DNA of 64,000 nucleotides from NCBI GenBank assembly GCA_037013685.1, contig CM072888.1, forward strand, positions 4,259,034 to 4,323,033, read 5' to 3'. Below the pieces are notes generated by a model. It was not told where the DNA came from, did not search any database, and saw only the letters and a program-made list of their open reading frames with translations. The position numbers and the translations under genes were made by a program. Shown here in pieces: positions 23,401-34,700 of this stretch (within the stretch, counting starts at the first letter, position 1; each line of letters opens with the position of its first letter). This DNA is from Acridotheres tristis. Its lineage: Eukaryota > Chordata > Aves > Passeriformes > Sturnidae.

Positions 23401-25622
23401 GGCCCTCAGTCACCACAGTCATCTCGGTGGGATCAGCAACCTACACAGAGCTCAAATTCCTCTCATCTGACCACCAAACCCTGACCTTCCCCAGGGTGGC
23501 TGGGGCGTGAGGTGACCTGCTGGCCCGTGACGCCAGCGGCACGTCACACGCGTGTGCCACCGCCTGCCAGCTGTGGCTGGCGCCAGGGAGCTGCTGGCAG
23601 AGCCCGGCATGTCCCCACTCAGGAGTGGGACATGCATATTTTGTCACTTCACTGCTAGGGCTGCAATGACACGCTGCCGTGCTCACCCTCCACAGCACAG
23701 AAATCAACAGCGTTTCTGTCCAGGGCCGCACGGAGACAAGGGGAGTGGGATGCACCCACAGTCTCTCCATCATGAAAACGTGACAAGGAATTTTGCAGAC
23801 ATATTATAAAGCTCTTTCAAGATTAAGAAGGGCTCGTTACCTGCTGACACAGGAAGCCTACGAGGCACAGGTATCACTTTGCTCACAACAGGGTCAAACA
23901 CAGCCACAGGAAGCTGGATACATCCACACGGTACCCGCACGTGATGCACTCCTGCACATCTCACCGCACATTCTTAATGGCCAAATTACAAGGTAAAAAC
24001 CTCTCCGTATTTTAAAAAGTCCTCTTCTGCTTCAAATAGCAGCAAGTTTTAAATTCTAGACATTGCTCTGAGTACTTCAGAGAGTTGTAGTGGCACTAGG
24101 AAGCTGACCTGGGCAGCTCTCCTGCAGGTACGTGTTTCGCTGTGAGGTAGGAGTGGGCGGCCGGGAGGATGAGGCATTCCTGACAAGAAGCAATCAGAAA
24201 TGTCATTCCTAAAATAGCTCAGATTCAGCGATTTTCAAAGTAGACTGAGCAGAAGCACAAAGTTTTTCGCCTGCTCCCTCACCGAACTCTCAAGAGTGCT
24301 GATGGTGTCTAACACCCAAGCGCTGTTTTTATGGAAACCAGGTTATGGCCAAGCCAGCAGTGCCTGGCCAGGGTCACCGATGCCATAAATCACTCCCCGC
24401 CAACCGCCCAGGGAGGAATTCACCCTCACATCGCTCTCGCCCCTTCCACTCTTACAGACACAACTCCACTGCCTCAACCAAGCGTGAAATGGGTGCGTCG
24501 AGGCTGGGAGCCCATCCTCAGTGCTGGATGCGGCTGCCAGAGCAGCCTGACTGCGGGATGCTCCAGGGGAGACATTGCCACACTTGAGTGGCACTGGAGA
24601 CAGCGCCACTAAACATCTCCTGCTATCTCCCTGTGGTTCAGTCAGCTGGGACAGGGACGTCTGGAATTACACGGCGGGGACCTTTCCTCCCCTCTGTGCT
24701 CGCCTCCTGCAGCCGAGCCACAAGAACAGCGATACTGTTTAATTGTTCTAATTAACATTGTAACTAGATACTAACCAGCTCCTTTGGTGGGGAGGTGAAA
24801 TCCAAGGGAAGCTACGACCCGCTCGCTGTCTGAAACCAGCCTCGTAGAGTCTGCCTAGTCCGCGCCGGTGTCTACCGGGATGATTTCCAGAGCAGCCCCG
24901 GGCAGCATGGCACAGACAGGATCGCGCTCATCCCTGGCACCACGCTAACCCGTCCGGGGAACCAGGGCACATGCTACCGCTCAAGTGTTAAATTCACCCA
25001 GAACAAACGCACTCAGACAATCACAGCTTTTCAAAAAATCTGCGCTAGTCTTTAACTACAAAGGTTTAAATACATAAAAGTTCTATCTGCAAGTGATTAA
25101 ACAACGCTTTGTAGCCATTGTCTCTGCGCTGTCGAAATAAAAACAGAACCAAGGCTGCACGTAGCGAACCTCAGCACTTACATCCCACCGTAGAGTTTTC
25201 TGTCTGCTTTTTTTTGTTAGCCACTTTTTTTTCCCCCCGAGAACAACGTACGATGCTGGCGAAGCCGGAGCCGCTGCCCGCCTGGCACACGCCCGCTCAG
25301 CGGCAGCTCCGGAGGACGAGCCGGCCTTTTCGGCGGCCGCACGGGCTGCAAGCCGGCAAAAACGGGGAGGAAAAAACCAAACCTCGAAGGCGAGGGAGGG
25401 AGATGCGAGAGGGCGCCGAGGTTTCTCCCGGTAGCATCCCGCAGAAGCCGCGGCGGAGCGGTGCCGGGATGCGGGCGCAGCGCCGCAGCCGCAGGGACGG
25501 CGCCGGGGTGGCCGCGGCCCCGGCCCCGCTCCGGCCGAGGGTCCCGCAGCCGGGTCGGGGCACCGCGACCCCCGCCCGCCCCGGAGCAATCGGAGGGGGC
25601 TGCGCAGGCGGCGGTGCCTTAC

Positions 25623-25748
25623 CTTGCGGCGTCCGGTCCCGTCCCGTCCCGTGCTGTCCCTCCCGCGGCGGGGGAGGCTTGGATTGTTTTTTAGGGGGAC
25701 GGGTGTTGACCTATCCCCCCGCTCCGGCGGAGACGGGCTGCAGCGGGG
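25623..25748 (-). other. NDNF: Inferred NDNF untranslated first exon
   Basis: The left end is a strong donor, GCAAG|GTAAGG, at 25623/25622. The right end is set about 30 bp downstream of the TATAAA at 25775-25780 and is approximate. The exon has no ATG, so translation would begin in the next exon at 9222. It includes three GGGAC units in tandem (25650-25636). No transcript evidence is available; the call combines promoter, donor and acceptor. Confidence 0.55.
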
Positions 25749-25774
25749 ACTGTGTCACGCACGTCCCTTCGCGC

Positions 25775-25780
25775 TTTATA
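25775..25780 (-). promoter_or_regulatory. NDNF: TATA box, inferred NDNF core promoter
   Basis: TATAAA on the minus strand inside the CpG island, flanked by GC-rich sequence (GGCTATAAAGCGCG). The predicted start site is near 25745-25750, about 125 bp before a good splice donor. Confidence 0.55.
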
Positions 25781-25817
25781 GCCCCCTTCCTTCCCCACCC
25801 CTCCCCGCGGGGAAGAC

Positions 25818-25840
25818 AAAAAAAAAAAAAAAAAAAAAAA
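25818..25840. repeat. A23 run upstream of the NDNF TATA box
   Basis: 23 A on the plus strand (T on the NDNF strand), about 40 bp upstream of the TATA box within the CpG island. Such poly(dA:dT) tracts disfavour nucleosomes; a promoter role here is inference. Confidence 0.85.
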
Positions 25841-26776
25841 GAGGAAAAACAATAAAAAGCTGTGGAAAGAAGCCGGGAACCCCCCGGGCACCCTCCGCCG
25901 CCCGGGGCGAGGGCACGGCTCCGGCTTCGCCTCCCGGGAGGAGCCGCGGGGCGGCCGAGCGCCGGCAAAACTTTGGCGGAGGGGGCGCGGAGCGGCGGCG
26001 CCCGGCGCGTCTCGCTGCTGCTGCCGCCGGGGCGGGCGGGCAGGGGGTGCCCCGCGGGCGCGGCCGCCCCGCCCCGCCACCGCTCCGCCACCGCAGGGGC
26101 GGGCCCGGGGGGAGCCGCGGCACCGCGGGGAGCCCGGCCCGGCCCGCCGCCCCCGGCAGAGCCGCGCAGGGGCAGCGCCCGCCGCCCGGCTTTGTGCCGC
26201 GCTGCCAGAGCCTACTCAACATCCATCTTGGAGGGCTGGATCCTGCCCGAAAGCAAAGCCGGGACGGGGGAACGCGGGGGCCCGCGGGGCGCGGCGCTCC
26301 CGCTGCTCTCTCTCACGCAGACGCTGCTTGAATCGGTCGGGGCTGCGGGAACGCTGCGGAACATCCCAACAGCGATGGAGGCGGGAGAGACCGTCAAGGA
26401 TGCGTGAGAAATGGGATTTATTAAACCCTCCTGCAACTGAGCAAACGGGTCTCGAAGCTGCACGTTCAACCTCTCACCTTCTCCCTCATCACGTTTTGGT
26501 CAGAGGCAGCTTTCAGGTTTGGGGACCGAGGCACAATTTTCTTAGTATTACCTGACAGCTGCAGAGAAAAGACAAAAACTAGCCTTTGCCATTTAAAAAC
26601 AAACCCATCTCTTTTTGTTTCCTTTCTGGCACACCAGTCATAAAAACGCCAAGTGCTACATAAGCGTTAAACAAGTTATTACTGATAGCAGCTGATGGGT
26701 AATTCCCAGAAGCTAATCATTCCTGTCCTATTATTTCGACAGATTTGGGGAGCAAAAATTAAATAATAAACCTTCC

Positions 26777-26796
26777 TTTTTTTTTTTTTTTTTTTT
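26777..26796. repeat. T homopolymer run (20)
   Basis: Uninterrupted T run just upstream of the NDNF CpG island. No retroposon body was recognised. Confidence 0.85.
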
Positions 26797-29700
26797 CCCT
26801 TTCTCCTTGCAAGACAGCTGAACAAATCTGACAGCAAAGCCTCAGCGGAAGGATGCAAATTGTCATATTCTGTAGGGTGACGTGTAGGGTGACAAACAGC
26901 TCCACTTTGCAAAGACACAACCCCCAGAAGAACTCATGCCTTCAGGGACATTTAGCTGTCCAGAACTCTGCTAATTGCCATTAGTTACTGCCACTTACCT
27001 CCCACTCTGTCAACTCACAGACCAGCAGGGTCCAGCCAGCCAGCATTCTGCCCAAGGGTCTGCTCAGAAATATAAATTCACCGAAAGAAACCCAGGATTA
27101 AGAAAAAGAGCCCCCTGGGAGCCCCTATCCAGTTATCCTTCTGTTTTCATGTCCCTATTTTCACATATTTAACAACTCTATTTATCATTTTCAAATAGGT
27201 TTTAAGGGTAGGAGTTTAGGGAAGGGAGAAAGACACAAGTTCAGGGTTAATTTATGCATGTTTAAGGAGAACCAAAAAATACCTGGTATTTGCACACAGC
27301 ATCCCGACTTCTTCCTTCCTAGAGGATCGTTTGCTTCCAACTGCAACACCTCGATAAAAAAATCTCAGCAAACTACATGTGCTCCTTTGCTGATGCAGAA
27401 GACACAGAGATTGAATCATCCAAAAATGGGAGAAGCTGGCTAAATAAGAAAGCCAAAATTAGGGAAGAAAACCTGGTACATTGTGACGAGCTTCCCTCCA
27501 AGCCTTCAGAGCTTGCAGGAGCCAGCAGGGAGGGATGTGCTCAGGTGAAGGCAGCAGTTACCTCCTGGTGCAATTCATGGCACAACAGGGTTTTGTAGAG
27601 CCTGCAAAAATGGCTGGCTCGGGTTTGAGGTCATTAGAGGTAAAATATTGCTACCCAGGCAAAGAGCTCTGGAGACCGTGCTCCTCACACACAGGCAAAC
27701 TGATTATTTTGAAGCCAAGGACAGTTTTAGTGCTATTGTTCCTAGGGGGTATCACTGCCTGTGATTCCAGGGGAAGCAATGTGACATCCCTGGGATGTTA
27801 TTTGCAGGGGTGTGTGCACACTGGCTGCTCTGCACAGATAACTCTTGTTTTGGATGCCTGCAGTTCCACCTCTATCTCCACTGTAAATCTCTGTCGTGAT
27901 TTAAAGCCCAGCACAGAGCGAGACGCTCAGCCAGAGGCACAGTTAAAGCACTTCCACAACGAGATTTGCCTCTCCCAAAATTTATAAGGTACAAAAACAT
28001 TCAATGCAGATACAGGAAGCAGATTTGGGATTTAGATGCTGGAAACTACGGCAATGTCTGGAAGGTACTGGGGCAGCCTCCTAAAAGGAAACCAAACCAT
28101 GAAAGCCAAACACGGAAAATTCTCCCATGTAGGTGATTCCTTTGAAATCCATTAAATAGTAGCTGAGATAGTCCCAGCTGCTATCCCAGCTCCCAGAAAA
28201 TTGGCATTAAAATACTCCCTCCTGGAGCCAAAGATGATTCACAATAAATTACAGGAACAGGTCCCAGGCATGGTCACATACAACACCCAGGACAAGAAGT
28301 CCTCAAGTGTAAAATGCTCTTCCTTTGTCTTTGGGGTGAAACTGAGAAACTTAAGGGGCAGAAGAGCAGAAAGCCTCAAAATGATTTGTCTCTGGGCACT
28401 CACCTTCTCCTCCTACTCTCTCAGAGGCTTCCAGGGAATCTAGTAACCAAATTATTCATCCACATGCAGTCTCACCCTCTGTCTGTAGCTGTGGATCACT
28501 TCCTTGGGGGCTGAAACAGCTTCGATTCCAGTGAGCAAATAAATATCCCAAATTTTGAACATCTCTAATTGGATCCCAAGAAGGGCTGCAAACTGTCTGA
28601 TTAAAACTGCACTCCTCACAGTTCCCCCACACTGGGAGGCCCCGTTAGAGTGGATGGATAGGTGCTACCAGGAAACAAGATGAGTGCTCTGTACGATGGA
28701 GAAAAAGAGCAGGAAATGTTTAATAAGCTATCCAGTGAAAAAACCCCTAAATAATAAATCTTGCCAAAACAAAAATGGAAACGGGCAATTGGATATTCTA
28801 GGAGGGGAGGAAGAAGGATAATTCATCATATAAATAATTCATTGCAAGTTTTAGCAGCCGGCACTGCCGTGCATTTGGTATGGAAGACAGATGACACAGA
28901 GTGCTTGCGTGTGTGCTTAATTTTGTGTATATACAATTTTTTTTGCCCAATTAAATGGTTCTCACTGTGGTGCAGGTCTGAAGATCCATTATCAGTAGCC
29001 CATTGATTAGCATTTGTTACTAGGGAGAGGGCACTGCTATTTTTTATCATCATAAACCGAGGTGCTAAGCCAGCCTTACGGATCGATGCTGCCTGATAAC
29101 CCAGGCTGTGATGGGCTTTAGTTATGCAGCTGCACACAGAGCTCACTGTCCCAGAAGAGGGATGGGCAGGACAGCAGGGGCCTCCAGAGGCATCTTGGAA
29201 ACATCTGGCCTGGGAGCTGCCACTGCCTTCCCCAGAGGAGCCACACAAGAGTGCCCAGGTGGAACCTGAGCAGCGACAGCGCCCAGGAAAGGCTAAAACA
29301 GAATGCTGTGAGCATGGAGATCGTGCTCCTACTTCCAGCAGGAATACTGATGTTGCCTACAGGCTTCATCTGAGGAAGAGGAGTTTTTTCTGCCCTTTAG
29401 GCAGCAGGTGAGTGCTGCTTGAAGCCGTGACAGAGGTGATGTCCTTGTGGGGCTGGGAAGAGCACGGGCCTGAGCCAACACCTTCTGCTGCTCCATGAGC
29501 ACAGCCAGCACTCATGGCTGGCTCCCTGCTAGCCCCAGTCCTGGATTCTTTTCCTGACAGGAGGCATTTTCCTTCCCCTCTCCTGAGGGAAATCAAAAGC
29601 ACCTGCAGTGGTTGGTGCACTGACTTAGCCCAGTGTTTGTGCTGATCCCCTGGAAGTGCAGGGCAGGAACAGGATCAAACAAGGCACCCCAACAGCACAG

Positions 29701-30219
29701 CCCTGTTAATGCAACACCACAACACCTCCAGGCTTCACCCAGATGCACTGCAAGCTGATGCATTGCCACTGACCCCAAGAAATTACACGTTTGGGCGGCC
29801 CTCAACTCATTACTTGCCCATTTTATCCAATTATGCTTTATTTATTAAGCTACTCTCTAAACCCTCTTGGCATTGACTGTTTTACACCTTCAGTGCATTT
29901 TTTTTAAATCCTACTCTTTTATGAACTGATTAACAGTTACTGCTCCAACAGCACAAAAATAGAATACAAAACTAAAATCTGGTCCAGTTGAATCAAGAAT
30001 GCAGCACCGGCTTTTCCATATCACCATTGGAAAACACCTGCTGCTAGACACTACTGCAGCCCTTGTCTTATTTTGTCAAATCCGATATAATATTATAAAA
30101 CCAGTTTGAAGATGAACAACTTCGCTCTAAAATCCCAAGTATGAAGGTGAAAAATAATGACAAGCAGAGCTTTCATGCTCCAAGCGTTATTTCTTAATCA
30201 TAACTTCATTCTACTGAGA

Positions 30220-30450
30220 AAGAAAAACGATGCTACTTTGCATAATTTAAATAATCTAATCTACTTTCCAGATAAAATTGTTAACAAACCATTGATTTAA
30301 TCTCAAGTGCCCAACAGACCCCGTAAACTCTGATGCCAAATATCTATTCTTTTAATTAAAACAAATGAATTTAATAAAGATGACTGGTATGCTAATTAGA
30401 TATATTATGAAGTATAGGCTACTTTGATCTAGAACATGCACCCTTTAATT
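30220..30450. promoter_or_regulatory. AT-rich segment with homeodomain-like sites (possible enhancer)
   Basis: It contains palindromic TTTAATTAAA (about 30351-30360) and GCTAATTAGATA (about 30391-30402), both TAAT-core sites typical of homeodomain binding. There is no simple-repeat structure. Such clusters are common in conserved non-coding elements, but AT-rich DNA also gives them by chance. Conservation cannot be tested here. Confidence 0.25.
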
Positions 30451-31669
30451 CTTGTGTGAAGGTGTTCCCACAGACACAGCCCAGACCCGAGTTCTTGTTA
30501 TATTCCTGTCTTCAAAGAATAATTGTTTCAGACATGTCACTGCAAAGTGTTGATTTAAGTCACTCTTTTCCCACCACAGTTTACACACTCACACAATGGA
30601 GCAACAAGAATCAGCTGTTCAGAAATGGCACTTGAAACGAAACTTTTGTATTTTTTTGGCATTTAATGCTTCATATGCCCTTACCTTCAGCTCTGCACAC
30701 ATGTGGGCAAACAGGACATTCTGCTGCTCATAAATCCTCAGTGCAAGAGCAGTAATTGCAATTTTTAGGGCCAATTTGAGGACTCCATGAGTGGTTGCCT
30801 GTGAAATGCAAAAGACTGCAAAACCTAGAAGGCTGGAATGGGTTTGAAAAACTCATTTTGGGTTTATGTGATGGCAACGGATTGAGAAGGATTTACCTTT
30901 ACTCAGGACAGACAAGAGAAGTCTGTAATGTCCTAATTCCTTCCAGACCACTGAGAAATTCATGGAATCAACCTCCTCTACTTCTCCTTCCACGCTTCAA
31001 GTGAGGACCAACCTTTGATATCCTCAGCTCCCATTTCAAGACCGAGACTTCTTCCCTTCTGGTTAACCAGTGGCACCCAGGATTCCCAGGAAATCAGAAT
31101 ATGCAATTTACTGAATAGACAAAAAACACAAAGAAAGAAAGAGAAAAGGGAAATTATCACTCATTGACAGGTGATAACATTGCTGGGAGAACCTGAAACA
31201 CAGCAGAGCTAATATATGACTCTGTCATCACTGACAGGGAGCTATGAGAGAACAAACCTGTCTCCTCTGGGGAGCCCCAGGTTCCAACTTTGTCCATTTT
31301 CAAGGTCTGCACTACAGGCTGTAACAACACAAAGAGAGGTTAAATTAAGCATGGTGCCACATCTGGCTACTGCAGAGCTACAGCCAGCACTCAGAGCACA
31401 CATCCAGCTCTGTTAAAGCACATATGCTCCTTTTTTCCTACCCAAGTGCATCCAGCAGCATTCAGCAATTAGCAGGGATGTTTTGTGTGCTGGCACTCAC
31501 ATGCACACAGCCGAGGAGAGCTCCAGGCAGTGACAGAGTGGGATGGCCAGCTACAGAATGGCCCTTCTAAAGGCATTACTGAAGGCAAGCTCATCCTGTA
31601 TGATTTAGGATAAAAGCTCATCTCACTGGTTTTTGTCTCACGGCATGAGGCAGGAGAAATTAAAGCTGA

Positions 31670-31703
31670 AAGCTTTAAGGAGAAATAAGCTTTAAGGAGA
31701 AAT
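31670..31703. repeat. 17-bp tandem duplication
   Basis: AAGCTTTAAGGAGAAAT occurs at 31670-31686 and again at 31687-31703. The related GGAGAAATTAAAGCTG occurs at about 31652 and 31697, so the block looks like a small decayed tandem array. Confidence 0.85.
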
Positions 31704-34700
31704 TAAAGCTGCTGGCTGAAATTAAAGCCTGTTAAATATGAATGCATTTTTTGGTTGGTTGGTGGAGCTTAAAATAAATCTGATAGCGAGTCTAACTCAG
31801 CTTCACCTTACCCCCAGGACGTCCCCAGTGCCACCAAGATGGGTGGCAGGGAACAGAGGCGTGCTGCAAGGGCTTGTCTGTCTCATCAGGAGGTGAAATC
31901 GGTGGCATCCATTTGCTGTGTTTTCCATGCAGAACGTGACTCGTGGGCTGTGCACCGAGCAGGGGCCAAACCCCACCGGTGCCTGCACCACCCATGTTGA
32001 AGATAAGCACCACGTCCTCAAAGCCAGAGTGTTTACACTGCTCCCTGATGTATTGCTGGAGCAGTCTGATTACACAAATAACAAATGGGCTTCTAAAAAC
32101 GTGGTTTTAAAAGCTTTTGAAGCACAAGGCCTAGAGGTGATGTGCACACCAAAATTAGCGTGGCAATGATGTGCAGCTGGATCTCTGAATTCATGGGTTA
32201 CACCTTTGCAGACTCAGACATGCTTAATTCTGCTTTCTTTGCCACACTCCGAAGTTTTATTAGCTGTCTTTTAGGTAACTAAGTTTAAGGCTGAATACCT
32301 TTCCTTTCCACTCCCCAAATATTTGGCTTTTTTTCCTTTTAAACCACTAAGGAAGTTTTCCACTGCTTTGATTTCACATGGATTTAGTAACTAGGGGGTG
32401 TAGTTATTATAATTAAGTATGAGAAGCACACTAAGGGACAGATATATTTGAGGGGATGAGTGCTAAAACAGTTCTGCAAAATAAGACAGCGACAAGAAAA
32501 TTAAAACATCAGTGAAAGCTCCAAGCACTTCTAGCTGCAAAAACATTTCCTTTTTCCACATCGTTAGCACCGAACGTTTCCTGTTACAAGCAAGAGCTTG
32601 GGAAGCCAGGCTTGCTCAACTCACCCCTGTTACTGAAACAATCCAATAAAAACCAGGTCTATGTCCTATTTTCCCAGCTCCTCGCTGGAGCTTGATCCCT
32701 CAAACACGAGCTCCATCTGGTGGGCTTTCCCAAAAAGTCGGAGCATCCATGCAGCCCTCCCCGGGGCCAAATACACGTGCCCCGGCATGGGAATTCCAGC
32801 CATAACTTGCTTCAGGGCATTGATTTTGGTCCTCGGGGTCAAAGCCAGTGGTACAAACAGTTACAAGGAAAACTCAGAAGACCGACCATCCAGCACCAGT
32901 CCTTTGCCACAGAGCTGATCTTGCTTTGGAAATTAAAGTTGCTTCGGTCTCCTGAAGAAAGCACCCAACACCCTCTGAGATATTTCTGGGGGTCCTGTTT
33001 GGGCACAGCTCCCTGTACTGAAGGGCAAAACTTCCCATTGCCAAAAACATGTTTGCAGACTCTTTGGTTACCCAGTGGCATCTCAGATGGCACTGGGTGA
33101 CTGCTTTCAGATGGCAAAGTGAGCCAGGTGTGACACATGGCAAGCAGGGACAGCAACCCCAAATCCCTCAGCACCCACTCCAGCAACTGCACAGAGCTTC
33201 ATGGATGGGAGACAGCCCGGCTCAGGAAGGACAAAGTTCCCAAGTTTGCACTCCAGGATGTTATCAGAGTTCTAAATCCTCTCTTATAAAACATGGTGTC
33301 CTGTAAAAGACATTTTGCTGTGTCTAAGTGGGACATCTCTTCCAAAGATCTATAATTGCTTCCCGTCTCAAGTGAAGAGATGATAAAGCCCAATGCAGCA
33401 GATTACAAGTTAATTGTAATAAAGTGCATTGGCCAGGAAAGCAGAATTTAAAAACACACGAGATTGAAATGATAGAGAACACAATTATGCAAAGCTTCAA
33501 GCCCAACATCTTCTGTAAGTGCAGGAATTTGCCTGTGCCTCAAGAACACGGCGTGTGGGAACGCACGTAACCGCTTTGCCTTGGGAAGCGCTCGCTCCTG
33601 GTCCAGCCTCCCGGAACTGGGCAGAGCAGCAGGATTCACACGGATACAACTCCACGTGTGCACGTGGAGGCAACAATCCCCACCGGTGTGTCTGTGCTTT
33701 CATAGCATTCACATGTTGTGAGGAGCAAAAGGCACAACAGAGAGGCTTCTGTGGATTTGTCATTCCCCGGTAGCCGAGCACATCCGAGCTATTCAAAAGA
33801 AGTTGTTTGCCACTCTGGAGAAGCTGCTTGTTAGAAGGTGGGCAATTAGCAGAAAAAAAATGCCAGAAGCAGCTGAGTGTCTGTGTGGTCCCCAGGAAAG
33901 CCCATGGGAGAGCTCGCCTCAAGACACCAAGAAATCTGCACAGAAGAGCTGACTACCAAAGGGCCAAGGAGGAATTGATGGGATACATTTAATTCATCTT
34001 TCCTGTCATTTTTACAACTCCAGCTGGAGGAACACAGGGAATCAAGTGAATCAGAGAGCGTGGAAAGAGCATCCCTGAACTAAGGCTGGGAATGCTTTTG
34101 TGGTGTTACTATTCCAAGTGGAATTGTTTGCTTAAAGATAATTATTTTTCTCAGCACCAGTTTTAAGGTTGTTTGTACAAGCCAATTAAATGTTTTTCAG
34201 CCCCAGTTTCTTCTCCCACTTCTCCACACAGAACTGGCATTTATTATCTGTAAACACCCCAACAATATGTTACATCTACCCCAAGGACAAGTCCCAGAAA
34301 ATAGGGCCATCCCATACCTGGCAATATCCCCGGTGTTGCTGAGAAAATGGGCCTTCCAGAGCTCCTTTCTAAGATTGCCAGGATTGGCTCCTCAAGGAGA
34401 AAAGGAAAGGAAATAGCATTTTAAAACCAGGCAAAAGCTAAATCGGAAACACACAGCTTAGAAGCCACTAATTTTCCCCATCACAATCTTGGAAAGCAAG
34501 GTAAGATGCAGTACCTTTGTTTTCAAATGGCATTTTACTCCTGTTAAACAAAGATGGAGCACTAAAGAAAGAGATTGCTTTAGCACCTGGTGCTTCCTTA
34601 ACATGCTCCACTTTTCCAGAGAAGGTAGAGTGGTTCCTCTGTTTAGCCATCAAGATGATGATCATGACCATGTCCACAAAAATCCCATTGCCAAACCAAG

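Larger units (their letters stand above)
9224..25622 (-). other. NDNF: NDNF first intron (inferred, about 16.4 kb)
   Basis: Inferred to run from the donor at 25623/25622 in the CpG island to the acceptor just before the NDNF start codon. It holds A/T runs at 10043-10058, 13727-13743 and 14428-14450, a CR1 fragment at about 17.1-17.35 kb, and modestly CpG-enriched stretches at about 15.3-15.5, 22.0-23.4 and 24.8-25.0 kb. No coding exon was recognised; its open frames (up to 185 codons) look like chance or repeat frames. Confidence 0.65.
25250..26400. promoter_or_regulatory. NDNF: CpG island at the inferred NDNF promoter
   Basis: About 1.15 kb that is very rich in G, C and CpG, in clear contrast to the AT-rich flanks. 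It contains repeated GC-box-like GGGCGGG sequences (about 26030-26105), a minus-strand TATAAA at 25775-25780 and a minus-strand splice donor at 25623/25622. A 23-base A run at 25818-25840 interrupts it. Position, strand of the core promoter and the acceptor directly before the NDNF ATG all point to NDNF. Long open frames here on both strands come from the absence of AT-rich stop codons. Confidence 0.8.

Noticed and set aside
25118..25855. 245-codon open frame on the plus strand
   Set aside because: It sits in the CpG island, is dominated by Arg/Pro/Gly/Ala and ends in a Lys run from the poly(A) tract; GC-rich DNA lacks stop codons.
25624..26407. Overlapping 235- and 181-codon plus-strand frames and 126-148-codon minus-strand frames
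   Set aside because: Low-complexity CpG-island frames in several phases on both strands at once, with no domain.
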